This document shows positions 27,105 through 35,716 of a DNA stretch of 64,000 nucleotides, piece after piece (position 1 is the stretch's first letter; each line of letters starts with the position of its first letter). The stretch covers positions 186,001 through 250,000 of the forward strand of contig CAYVWR010000003.1 of NCBI GenBank assembly GCA_964455525.1. The letters run 5' to 3'. Both the position numbers and the translations under genes were made by a program. Source of the stretch: JAFDZV01 sp964455525. GTDB lineage: Bacteria; Bacteroidota; Ignavibacteria; OLB7. The notes beneath the pieces are model-generated. The model was not told the origin of the DNA. It ran no database searches and worked only from the letters and a program-made list of their open reading frames with translations.

Positions 27105-27437
27105 CCGATCAGCCGGACGGCGAAGTTCCACCACCCGGAGATCTCCCGGGAGACGGGCGGAAGGATGCAATTCCAGCAGCTCGCCATCTGTTCGAGTAGT
27201 AGGGAGCGCCGCGCCCATCGTGCTGCTGATATCGACCACCACCACATCTCCCGGGGAGAGATGCCCCGGAATATTGCTGCATCGTGCAGGAACCATCGAA
27301 TCGTCCGCCATATGCCAGAGCATCGGCCGGACTTCTTCCCGTGCAGGGTATCGACCTTCCGGGGGGAGAGTTGTTTCGAGCGCCCCCAGGATCTGGAAAT
27401 CGAGATCCGGCCCGATTCCCGGCACCGTTTTGCGCAT
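27105..27437 (-). pseudogene. Remnant of QueA-like tRNA ribosyltransferase-isomerase (N-terminal third)
   Basis: A minus-strand frame opening at ATG 27437 reads about 110 residues that follow the start of the QueA family (COG0809) in order: LDFQ, LETTLPPEGR, REEVRPML, a degraded HxRFxDLP equivalent (ARCSNIPGHL), LSPGDVVVVD, SSTMGAALPTTRTDGE, LELHPSARL and LRVVELRR. This pattern is closest to the variant found in actinobacteria and some FCB members. After about 27105 the homology stops although the frame runs on to 26988 with unrelated sequence. A full protein is 340-400 aa, so two thirds are missing. QueA makes epoxyqueuosine on tRNA; this copy cannot. Confidence 0.6.
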
Positions 27438-27701
27438 GCTGTTGGGGTGCTCTGGAGAACCCGGCGATCAATGCCGTTCTCGATGTGCCGCCCTTCATGT
27501 CCATCCCTGATACATGCTGCCCCAAAGACAAGGCAAAGTTATCGAATGGCGAACGGGGGCGGCATCAGGCGAAGGACGGGAATCGCGGCCGATACAACGG
27601 ACAGGGCCGCACCTGTACCAACGGACAGGTGTCTGTGGTGGCGGTGATGCCAGCAGGTGGGAAGGCTCGGGGAGATGGGGGAACAGAGGTGGGTGTTTGA
27701 A

Positions 27702-27739
27702 GGGGGCGAAGGAGAGGACCATTCGTCCCCGGTTTTTTT
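27702..27739 (+). terminator. Intrinsic terminator with no upstream gene
   Basis: A 9-bp stem (27702-27710 with 27722-27730, one G-U pair) and an 11-base loop are followed by GG and seven T residues. It is correctly oriented for a plus-strand transcript, yet the nearest plus-strand CDS stops about 870 bases upstream. Confidence 0.6.
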
Positions 27740-28069
27740 ATGAATGGATCGGTGCGAATGTCCCCGGGGTCTTGAACTCCAGTGTGGTGCCAGGCGTATT
27801 GCCGACCGCAAGGCCCAGCAACGCGCCATGATAACGGTCCATGTGCCGCATGGTACGTTCCTGAATGTCTTGAGAATAATGTTTCCGGCCTCACGCGGAA
27901 GCGGCCATCTCCCGAACGGTATACGTTTCCACTCCCATCTCCTGCTTCGGAGGGTATTCTGCCCAGCCTGATGATCGGGAGGCCGGGCAGATGATGCCAG
28001 GATAATGGCGCCGGACATGGGATGTACCTCCCTTTCTCCGTCCATCTCTGGGAAGTGCGCTCGGAGTGC

Positions 28070-28405
28070 TCAACTCTCCAGCAGCCGATCGATTTTTGCC
28101 GCCAGAATGAAATCGCTTTCGGTAAGGCCATCAACCTTATGGGTCCAGATCGTGATTGTTACCATTCCCCAGGAAAGATGGATGTCGGGATGATGTCCCT
28201 GCTCCTCGGCCAGCTCGCCAACACGGTTGGTAAACTGGAGAGCGCTTGTGAAGTCTGGAAACGCGAAGGCCTTTTCCAGATGATGTTCTTCAACAACACT
28301 CCACGCTCCGCCGAGAAGGGCGAGCAATGGCACGATCTCCTTCCCGTTCAGTGCGGGCACTCCTCCCCGGCAGGGGACGCATTCCTTTGTTGCCAGATCC
28401 GACAT
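28070..28405 (-). CDS. phhB: 4a-hydroxytetrahydrobiopterin dehydratase (pterin-4a-carbinolamine dehydratase)
   Basis: Small cytoplasmic enzyme (111 aa) that dehydrates 4a-hydroxytetrahydrobiopterin, recycling the cofactor of aromatic amino-acid hydroxylases. The family core is clear: GHHPDIHLSW (H71, H72) followed by VTITIWTHKVDGLTESDF. The start ATG at 28405 is fixed by GGAGGA nine bases upstream. No phenylalanine hydroxylase gene is in the window, but hisC and hpd at 61.6-64 kb suggest aromatic amino-acid degradation in this organism. An alternative role in molybdopterin or folate metabolism is known for some homologues. It is transcribed away from the next gene. Confidence 0.93.
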   Translation of the reverse strand: MSDLATKECVPCRGGVPALNGKEIVPLLALLGGAWSVVEEHHLEKAFAFPDFTSALQFTNRVGELAEEQGHHPDIHLSWGMVTITIWTHKVDGLTESDFILAAKIDRLLES

Positions 28406-28542
28406 GGTCCTGTATCCTCCAATGGTCATGAGCGAAGTTTCATGGCAGTAACTTACATCCTCCGCTCGAATGCCCGATATGCCAAAATTACATGTTCGAG
28501 CAGCTTCCGTTTCTCAAGCAACACTATCAGGCCCCGAATATC

Positions 28543-29604
28543 ATGCGATACAGGTTCATTCCAATCCTGCTGCTGCTCCTCCTTGCGAGCTGCGACAAGG
28601 CTATCTATCAGGCTCCGCTGCTTCAGGAGCCGGAGGAAAGCCTGCTGTTTGCGTTCTATAATCTGGAGAATCTCTGGGATGCCAGCGATGATCCCGCCAA
28701 TCCCGGCGACGACGACTTTACGCCCCGGGGGACGATGAAGTGGACCGAGGAGCGCTACGAGCGCAAGCTGGCGGCGATTGCCCGTGCCATACGGAGCATC
28801 GACGATAACCGTGGGCCGGATATCATCGGTCTTTGCGAGCTTGAGAATGCGGCCGTGCTGCATCGGCTGGTGGGGGAGTTTCTGGGGCATGACTATGCGA
28901 TCATCCATGAGGAATCGCGCGATAGCCGGGGGATCGATGTCGCACTTCTGGTGCGGCACGGTGTGGCGGCGGCGGCAGGCTTCACAATGCATCCGGTCGA
29001 TCTGGGGCCGGGGTCGCGTCCGACCCGTGATATTCTGGAAGTGCCACTGGTAAAGGATGGGCGGAAGTTTACCGTGCTTGTAAATCACTGGCCCTCCAGA
29101 CGTGGAGGGGAGGCACAGTCCTCGCCGCTACGGGAACGGGCGGCGGCCGTGGCGGCGCGTGTCATCGACTCTCTGACACGGATCGACCCTGATGCCGATA
29201 TCGTTCTGATGGGAGACCTGAACGATGAGCCGGAGAATCGTTCGGTGCGTGATGTGCTCGACGCACGTGCTTATACCGACCGCGAGACATTCCGGCACCG
29301 GCTTATCAATACCGCCGCTCCGGTGGCGTATGCCGATAGCATCGGCAGCTACTACTACCGTGGCGACTGGGAGACGATCGACCAGATCATGCTCTCGCGT
29401 GGCGTGCTCGATGCCAAGGGGCTGGTGCTCTACCAGACGGCCGAAACGGTCTTTGCACCGGAATTCCTCCGCGATTCCAGGGCCGACCCCATCGCTCGGC
29501 CTCCGCATCGTACTTATATCCGTGGCACGCAGTATATCGCCGGCACAAGCGACCATTTCCCGGTGTATCTCCGCGTTGGCTGGGGATCGGCGGAATTACC
29601 CTGA
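28543..29604 (+). CDS. Endonuclease/exonuclease/phosphatase-family lipoprotein
   Basis: Envelope-anchored member of the EEP superfamily (DNase I/sphingomyelinase fold). ATG at 28543 starts a lipoprotein signal with lipobox LLASC (Cys16). Conserved motifs follow in order: FYNLENLWD (metal-binding Asn and Glu), LCELENAAVL, VNHWPSRRGGE, LMGDLNDEPENRSV and the C-terminal SDHFPVYL with the catalytic His. Length 353 aa is typical of secreted EEP proteins in Bacteroidota. It may cleave extracellular nucleic acids or phosphoesters; substrate not predictable. The frame is open back to 28492 but that part precedes the signal sequence. Confidence 0.9.
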   Translation: MRYRFIPILLLLLLASCDKAIYQAPLLQEPEESLLFAFYNLENLWDASDDPANPGDDDFTPRGTMKWTEERYERKLAAIARAIRSIDDNRGPDIIGLCELENAAVLHRLVGEFLGHDYAIIHEESRDSRGIDVALLVRHGVAAAAGFTMHPVDLGPGSRPTRDILEVPLVKDGRKFTVLVNHWPSRRGGEAQSSPLRERAAAVAARVIDSLTRIDPDADIVLMGDLNDEPENRSVRDVLDARAYTDRETFRHRLINTAAPVAYADSIGSYYYRGDWETIDQIMLSRGVLDAKGLVLYQTAETVFAPEFLRDSRADPIARPPHRTYIRGTQYIAGTSDHFPVYLRVGWGSAELP

Positions 29605-29685
29605 TCTTCTACGGGCTTTAGCGTCTACACTGCTTCCATACTTGCAACGGGGGGGATGGGGTGCACAAAGATGTACTCCCCAGAT

Positions 29686-29717
29686 TGATAATGATATAGT
29701 ACATTTGCACATTATCA
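29686..29717. promoter_or_regulatory. AT-rich inverted repeat upstream of the small secreted protein gene
   Basis: TGATAATG (29686-29693) and CATTATCA (29710-29717) form an 8-bp dyad in an unusually AT-rich patch. The spacer contains TACATTTG (29700-29707), a match to the Bacteroidota -7 box TAnnTTTG. The next start codon is 134 bases downstream. This may be promoter plus operator; no -33 box is seen at the standard spacing. Confidence 0.35.
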
Positions 29718-29850
29718 TTGATAAGCATGTTTGCGTGGTGGAGCCTTACCTTCTACGATCCAAACCAGGGCACCAAGCTGATCCGTTGCGCAGGACGTGA
29801 TGCACACGGTCTTTTCTGGGAATCCACCATCAACGAGTGAGGATAACACG

Positions 29851-30249
29851 ATGAACATACAGTCTGGTCTGGTCGCCTGTCTACTGATGATCCCCTGCCT
29901 TGCAACGGCCGCAACCGAGTACCGGATGTTGCAGGGCGATTGTTCCAATGGGAACCGATGGTGGAGCGTATCCGAGTACCAGAACGGTCGCCTTATGGCA
30001 ATTCATGGCCTGGATTGCATGGGGAACGAATATCACCGGAACGGATGGCGCATCGTTTCATCCGACCCTACTGGCGGAGCAACGGCAACATATACCGGCA
30101 CGGGGGATAACGGGCAGCCCTGGTATGCGGTCGTTCGTGTCGAACAGGGGATTGTCGTGTGGCAGGGGGGGCGCGATGCGGACGGGGTATACTGGGTGTG
30201 GGAGGCGCTGGCCGATGGCAATCCCGGACCGGGAGAAGATCTCCGCTAG
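29851..30249 (+). CDS. Small secreted protein of unknown function
   Basis: A 132-residue exported protein. ATG at 29851 has GAGG upstream and opens a signal peptide (about 1-20, ending ATA). The mature part is Trp/Tyr/Gly-rich with repeated short strands (NRWWSVSEYQNGRL, QPWYAVVRVEQGIVVW, YWVWEALADG) and two Cys that could form a disulfide. I do not recognise a family. An AT-rich leader with an inverted repeat precedes it and a strong bidirectional hairpin follows, so it is probably a single-gene unit. Confidence 0.7.
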   Translation: MNIQSGLVACLLMIPCLATAATEYRMLQGDCSNGNRWWSVSEYQNGRLMAIHGLDCMGNEYHRNGWRIVSSDPTGGATATYTGTGDNGQPWYAVVRVEQGIVVWQGGRDADGVYWVWEALADGNPGPGEDLR

Positions 30250-30277
30250 GTGGAAGGGATGCCCTGATGTCATTGTA

Positions 30278-30310
30278 AAAGCCCTGTGGAGCACGAGACC
30301 ACAGGGCTTT
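30278..30310. terminator. Bidirectional terminator between convergent genes
   Basis: Perfect 12-bp arms (30278-30289 and 30299-30310) and a 9-base loop. On the minus strand the stem runs into TTTT, so it can end the large VWA gene; on the plus strand it ends the small secreted protein gene. Confidence 0.75.
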
Positions 30311-30404
30311 GTTCGTTCAGTTGTTTCAGGGGCGGGGCCGTGTCGATCGTGCAGAGCCATCTCCTGTCATGCGCCTGCGGCTGCGCTGCTCCGGCAACCG
30401 TTGC

Positions 30405-33400
30405 TTAGCGTGCGATAACGATCCGTTCGGTTGTCCTGCCGAACGGCGTATCAATGATAAGCGTATAGAGGCCGGATGCCAGGCCGTGCAGAGCCAGGGG
30501 AAGCTCATAGCGGCCCTTGTTGTAACGTCCTTCGGCGATCAATGCCACCTCTTGTCCAAGGGGATCGATGATGGATGCGCGGATGCTCAGCACATCCTCC
30601 AGCTCTATCTCGGCAACGGCGGCATCGCCAGCCGGCATGGGACGGATTTTCAGCACCTTTGGACGGGCCACCATGTTCGAGAGGTAGCAGGTATCCAGCA
30701 TGGTGAAGCTTCCGTCCAGCGTTTCCGGGAACACGTGGGGATGGTCCCATGAAAATTCCTCGAAGGTCAGCGGTGTGCCGACCAGAGTGCTCATCGGGAC
30801 GTTGCATATCAGGGTGGCGAGCGTGTCACCAACGCCCGGATATTCGCCCGCGAGCGTTACTCTGCGGAGCATTGTGGCCGGATCGTAGGTTTGTGCCACG
30901 ATCGTTGCGCCGATTGCCTCCACCGGGCTGAGAATGGCGCCGTTGAACGTGATGATCGTCGTATATGCGCGTGCCCCTTTCAGTGTGAACAGGACAGGGT
31001 CCGGTATGCTGATTCGGATGGGAAGCGATACACGGGCTCCTGGCGCTGCGCTCTCCTCCGGCAGATCCACCACGGTATAGGCCGGTGTAAAGACGCTTGC
31101 CGAGATCGGGATCATGGCATGATAGCCGCAGGGGAGATCATCCAGCCTGAGCGTATCATGGTATTCGCCTTCATTAGCGTTGTTCAGTGTTATCTCGATC
31201 TCCTTCTCCTGGCCCGGTGCCAAGGTCAGTGGTGATGCGGTAACCACAGCAAACGGGCCAATGACGGCTGGCAGAGGGATGCTGACCGGCGTGGTGCCGG
31301 TATTGCGTATGGGGATGCTCGTTGATGCGGATCCGCCCGGAAGAATATGGCCAAGGCGTAACTCCAAGCCAGATATGGCAATCGAGCTTATCTCACGGCG
31401 GCCAGCGAGCGGGACAAGGGTCTCGTCGCTTGAGGCATTGCTTGTTATGGCAAGCTCGGCGCTGAATGTTCCGCTGGTCGGGGGGACGAACCGTATCGGC
31501 AGCAGGAGCGATTCTCCTGCCGGAACGATGATCGGCAGGGGGACGGCGAAGCTGAACGCCCCCGGATCTGCTCCCCGAATCTCGTAGGCTGTGATCCGAA
31601 GTTCGCCGCCGCCTGGATTACGTACGTTCAGAAGGGTATCGCGGCCGGATTCCTCCTGGCAGAGCAGATCCCGGAAGTGTGGCGGATGTGCCGAGATCGC
31701 CGGCTGCGCTCCCACCTCCAGCAACTCTACTGTCAGATCCTCACCACAGTCCGGTTCATAGGCCAGAGTGAGCAGTGCACGATAGCCATTGCCGATCACC
31801 GGCTCAAGCACTTGTATCACTAGATGCGCGGTGTCATGTGGCGCTATCACAAGCGGGAACTGATCGGGCATGATAGCGAACTTATCAGGATCAGGCCCGC
31901 CGATCGTTCCGGCTGTAACCGTGATTGCCGATGTGCCGCTGTTGCGGAGCACGACAACGCTGTCGCGCGGGAATGCCGCTGCCGGCAGCCTGCCATCGAA
32001 CGCCAGGAGAGGGTCGTCCGGGGCCACGCTGATATGATTGTAGCGTCCTGTGAGCGCCACATCTGTGGCGTTTGCGCTGTTGGCCGAGGTAATGCGTAGC
32101 GTTGCGCTTTTTGCGCCGTACGTGGTCGGCTGGAACCGGATGCCAAGCTCCTGAACCATGCCGGGGAGGATCGTAATGGGGGTATCGGCTGTTGGGACCG
32201 GCGGCAGAAGCACAAAGCCATCGGCGTTTGTTATCAGCTCGGCGCCAGTGATGACAAGCGGGCCTGCCCCTGCGTTCCGTATGATGATCGTGGTGTCCTG
32301 GCCGGTGCGGTCGCAGGCAATGGCCGGGAAGGTAACCTCCGGCACAACCTCGATTCCGTGCACCATCGTTCCCTTGCCCACCAGAGTGGTTCTGGCCCCG
32401 CCGCAGGAAGTGGCGATGCCATAATCGAGTTGTGCGGTACTGCGTCCCTCGCGCGCCGGCGTGAACCGGATCATTACCTCATGACACTGGCCGGGAAGCA
32501 GGGTGAATGCTCCGCCGCCCGAGACAATGGCAAAGGGTGTCTCCGTTGTTTCAAGCGCCAGGTGTCCGTTGAGCGCGATGATGCCATTGTTGCAGATCAC
32601 ATCACGGATCAGAAGATCGCCGGAGCTGTTGCCAACCTCGACCTCGCCAAGATCAATCCGCTCTTTCAGCGCCAGACCGCACGATGGAAGCCCGGTTCCG
32701 CTCAGGAATATCGTATCGAGCTTGCTGCACCGGCCGGAGACGATAACGCGGGCTGTGCGGCGGCCCAGGCCCTGCGGGGCAAACCGGATCTCGATGGTGC
32801 GGCAATCTCCGGGGAGTAGCTCCTCTGCCGACATGCCGGAGACCACAATGAAGTCTTCTCTATGCGCCCCTTCCACCGTGATCGTTTCAATGGCGGTTGG
32901 CGCCGTGCCCTGATTGCAGATGGCGCTGGTGATAGAGGAATCGCGGGAAGCGTCGGTGGCAAGATTGCCGAACTCCACGGTGCGTCCTGGTATGCTGGTC
33001 CGAAGCAGGGCCGTTGTTACCGTAAACGAGCTGGAGGAGGAGTCGCGCCGTCCGAAATCCCCGAGCAGTACCGAGCGGACCACACTGTTGTTGAAATCGG
33101 CCACATAGACGGCGTTGGGGGCCTTCCATGCCACGCCGAACACCTGGGAGAATGCGGCCTGTGTGGCAGGACCGTTATCGCCGCTATAGTTGTTTCTGCC
33201 GCTTCCCGCAAAGGTCCGTATCGTATGGGTCATACGGTTGAATTCACGGACGCGGTAATTGCGCGTATCCGCGATATAGAGGAGCGCTCCGGCGGCCACT
33301 ACATCGCGCGGGGATGAGAGCCGTGCCTCGGTGCCTCTGCCGCCATCGCCCAGATATCCCGCGATACCATCGCCTACTGCGGTGGTCAGGGCGAGATTGC

Positions 33401-35594
33401 GCAGGCTGATGCGCCGTATCCTGTGTCCCCCTTCCTCCGCGAAATAGAGCGTATCGTTTCTATTCAGTTCATCGGAGACGATGGTCATGCCGGCCGGCGC
33501 GCTCAGGGCCATATCGGTTGCCGGCAGGGGGCCATCGCCGGATGCCAGGCCGCCCCCGGCAATCGTGGTAATGATGCCTGTTCGCAGGTCGATCCTGCGT
33601 ATGCGGTTGTTCCCCCGGTCGGCGATATAAAGCATATCCTGTGCTACTGCCAGATGGGTTGGATAGTTCAGATATGCCGCGGTGGCAGGCCCGCCATCCC
33701 CCTGGAAGCCAGGCGCACCGTTGCCCGCCACGGTTGTGATGATGCCGGAGACGAGATCAACCCGCCGAATTGCATGGTTGCTCTGATCGGCGATAAACAG
33801 ATAGCCATCATGGAGTGCAACGCCGGATGGATTGTACAGCTTTGCCTGCGTTGCATCGCCGTCATCGCCGGTGTAGCCGTTGGCACCGGTACCTGCCACG
33901 GTACTATAGCGTCCTGCTCTGGTATCTATCATCTTGACGACATGCCCCCCCTCCTCTGCTAGGAAGAGAAGATCGCCGGATATGGCAAATGATGATGGCC
34001 CGATGATCCGTGCGTCGGTGACCGTATCGGTAAGCCCGCTTCCCAGCCCGGCAGCCGTGCCAACCGTATCGATACGGGTGCCGCTCAACTGTGAAATGCG
34101 GATGCGGTATGCGCTCCCAGGATGTGGCGGCGTCCAGTGGTACAGAAGGCCGGTCGCCTCGTCGGTGATCTTCTGCCAGATGCTGCCGTTGTTGTCGCTG
34201 TATTCGATTGTGATGGTCTCGTCTGGAGAGATCCCGGCCCAGCGGATCAGCACCGAATCGCAGCCGGCAAAGATCTCTCCTCCGGTGGGAGCAAGGAGCT
34301 TGAGGTAGGATGATGGGCCATCGTCCAGCTTGCCTCCATTGAGGGTGACCGCAGGGATAGGGCAGGTCTGGCTGAGAAACCGGAGTGTGGTTGTATAGAT
34401 CGCCGCAAGCGGCGGCGTAAAGCCTATCTGGATGGTCCTGGATGCGTTCTCGGGGATCTGGAACGGCGGCGGCGTTCCTCCCCAGTTGGTGATGGCGAAC
34501 GGCGTGCCCGGCGGAAGAACCGCATCGGTAATGTCGAACGGCCCTCCCCTGGCCGTTAGCGTGATATCTCTGAAGACCGTTGTCTGTGGGGCAACCGCTC
34601 CAAAGTACAGAAGTGTCGAGCTAACCTTCATCACCATCTTGGCGGACTCAGGGGTTCTGTAGGACGACCTGCCGCTCACGTTCAGCGGCGTATAGGTGAG
34701 CACGACGTTTCGTTGCTCGGCCTTTGCATCGCACTCGGTGATGGAGTGCCAGGTGATGGTGCAGGGGCGTATACCCTGTGCGCGCATCGCGATGGATGTA
34801 TAGACTCCCCGCAGCTCGCTTTCATCCAGGATGTTGGCAAAAGCCAGCCCTCCGGTTTGCTCTGCAATGGTCTGCAATGCGGGGTGCATCGGCATGCCGA
34901 GCGTGATGACATGAATCTTGATCTGCGCCTGAACCGCCTTGGCCGTGATGCTGTCGATGAGGACTGCGTTCATCGGCTGGCCATCGGTGATAAAGATGAT
35001 ATGGCGTGGCGGTTCCGATGGCCGTGCACGCAACATCGGGATGGCCCCGAGCAGTGTATCGAGAAATGCGGGATTATAGTCCGTCCCGGATGCCGCCCTC
35101 AGCGAGTTCACCGCGTTCAGCAGGGTGGTTGTATCGCTTGAGAAATCGCTCACGATCTCAGGATCTCTGTTGAACGAGGTGATGGCAAGCGAGGTGGGAT
35201 CGACGAAATGGGTGCTACGGATAAACGAGCTGACCCCGGCCTTCAGAAGTGCCATCCGGGTAAGCGGACCTTTGCCAATCAGCGTGCTCATCGAGCCGCT
35301 ACGATCGCAGACCAGAACTGCCGTGATGGGAGTTGGTGCCGGAGTGGGAGGGCAGGAGGTCTGGAAGATGTCCATCGGGACACCGTTCTCGGTAAGGGTA
35401 TAGTCGCTTGTCTCGGTGCCGGTGATCAGATTGCCGAGGTTGTCGCGCAGGATGAACTGTGCGGTAATTGTCGGGAATGCCGATGCGTCCACATCGAACA
35501 GCAGCAGGCTCTGCGCGTGCATCGGCACAATGGTGCAGAGCAGCAGAGCAAAGACAAGGAGAAGACCGGGCAGGCGTCGTAGCGATTGGTGCAT
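30405..35594 (-). CDS. Giant surface protein: VWA, NHL beta-propeller, Hydin-like repeats, type IX sorting domain
   Basis: Exported 1729-residue protein. A signal peptide (about 1-28, ending MHAQ) is followed by a von Willebrand factor A domain (about 88-270) with an intact MIDAS start DRSGSMS (97-103). Next come an immunoglobulin-like region, a Ser/Thr-type segment (LKLLAPTGGE), an NHL-type propeller (about 510-880, repeats such as GVALHDGYLFIADQSNHAIR with alternating TVAGNGAPGFQGDGGPAT loops) and several ASPM/SPD-2/Hydin-like domains (to about 1500). A cohesin-like domain (about 1510-1640) and a Por sorting domain at the C-terminus complete it. The design suggests metal-dependent adhesion on a long stalk, delivered by type IX secretion. 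It lies downstream of the MATE gene on the same strand, with a hairpin between. Confidence 0.88.
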   Translation of the reverse strand: MHQSLRRLPGLLLVFALLLCTIVPMHAQSLLLFDVDASAFPTITAQFILRDNLGNLITGTETSDYTLTENGVPMDIFQTSCPPTPAPTPITAVLVCDRSGSMSTLIGKGPLTRMALLKAGVSSFIRSTHFVDPTSLAITSFNRDPEIVSDFSSDTTTLLNAVNSLRAASGTDYNPAFLDTLLGAIPMLRARPSEPPRHIIFITDGQPMNAVLIDSITAKAVQAQIKIHVITLGMPMHPALQTIAEQTGGLAFANILDESELRGVYTSIAMRAQGIRPCTITWHSITECDAKAEQRNVVLTYTPLNVSGRSSYRTPESAKMVMKVSSTLLYFGAVAPQTTVFRDITLTARGGPFDITDAVLPPGTPFAITNWGGTPPPFQIPENASRTIQIGFTPPLAAIYTTTLRFLSQTCPIPAVTLNGGKLDDGPSSYLKLLAPTGGEIFAGCDSVLIRWAGISPDETITIEYSDNNGSIWQKITDEATGLLYHWTPPHPGSAYRIRISQLSGTRIDTVGTAAGLGSGLTDTVTDARIIGPSSFAISGDLLFLAEEGGHVVKMIDTRAGRYSTVAGTGANGYTGDDGDATQAKLYNPSGVALHDGYLFIADQSNHAIRRVDLVSGIITTVAGNGAPGFQGDGGPATAAYLNYPTHLAVAQDMLYIADRGNNRIRRIDLRTGIITTIAGGGLASGDGPLPATDMALSAPAGMTIVSDELNRNDTLYFAEEGGHRIRRISLRNLALTTAVGDGIAGYLGDGGRGTEARLSSPRDVVAAGALLYIADTRNYRVREFNRMTHTIRTFAGSGRNNYSGDNGPATQAAFSQVFGVAWKAPNAVYVADFNNSVVRSVLLGDFGRRDSSSSSFTVTTALLRTSIPGRTVEFGNLATDASRDSSITSAICNQGTAPTAIETITVEGAHREDFIVVSGMSAEELLPGDCRTIEIRFAPQGLGRRTARVIVSGRCSKLDTIFLSGTGLPSCGLALKERIDLGEVEVGNSSGDLLIRDVICNNGIIALNGHLALETTETPFAIVSGGGAFTLLPGQCHEVMIRFTPAREGRSTAQLDYGIATSCGGARTTLVGKGTMVHGIEVVPEVTFPAIACDRTGQDTTIIIRNAGAGPLVITGAELITNADGFVLLPPVPTADTPITILPGMVQELGIRFQPTTYGAKSATLRITSANSANATDVALTGRYNHISVAPDDPLLAFDGRLPAAAFPRDSVVVLRNSGTSAITVTAGTIGGPDPDKFAIMPDQFPLVIAPHDTAHLVIQVLEPVIGNGYRALLTLAYEPDCGEDLTVELLEVGAQPAISAHPPHFRDLLCQEESGRDTLLNVRNPGGGELRITAYEIRGADPGAFSFAVPLPIIVPAGESLLLPIRFVPPTSGTFSAELAITSNASSDETLVPLAGRREISSIAISGLELRLGHILPGGSASTSIPIRNTGTTPVSIPLPAVIGPFAVVTASPLTLAPGQEKEIEITLNNANEGEYHDTLRLDDLPCGYHAMIPISASVFTPAYTVVDLPEESAAPGARVSLPIRISIPDPVLFTLKGARAYTTIITFNGAILSPVEAIGATIVAQTYDPATMLRRVTLAGEYPGVGDTLATLICNVPMSTLVGTPLTFEEFSWDHPHVFPETLDGSFTMLDTCYLSNMVARPKVLKIRPMPAGDAAVAEIELEDVLSIRASIIDPLGQEVALIAEGRYNKGRYELPLALHGLASGLYTLIIDTPFGRTTERIVIAR

Positions 35595-35666
35595 GGGCCG
35601 CCTTGGATAGGTTCAGAAGGTGCAACAAACCGGTCGAGGGCAGTGTGGAGCCAGCGACCGGGCCAG

Positions 35667-35687
35667 GGTGGGAAAAGGAGTCCCACC
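35667..35687. terminator. 7-bp hairpin between MATE and giant VWA genes
   Basis: GGTGGGA and TCCCACC arms with a 7-base loop lie 30 bases past the MATE stop. They may separate transcription of the two minus-strand genes; no T-run. Confidence 0.35.
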
Positions 35688-35716
35688 GGTAGACGGTAAG
35701 ATGAGCAATCGCGTGT

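Larger units (their letters stand above)
26829..28069. other. Gene-poor, decayed stretch
   Basis: About 1.2 kb without an intact gene. The only recognisable protein sequence is the QueA-like remnant on the minus strand (27105-27437). A plus-strand terminator (27702-27739) has no gene in front of it. The longest frames (plus 26892-27647, minus 27565-28134) are rich in Arg, Pro and Cys and show no family resemblance. Confidence 0.6.

Noticed and set aside
26892..27647. 251-codon plus-strand frame in the gene-poor stretch
   Set aside because: Arg, His and Cys rich with no domain, and antisense to the QueA-like remnant, which is a better explanation of the sequence.
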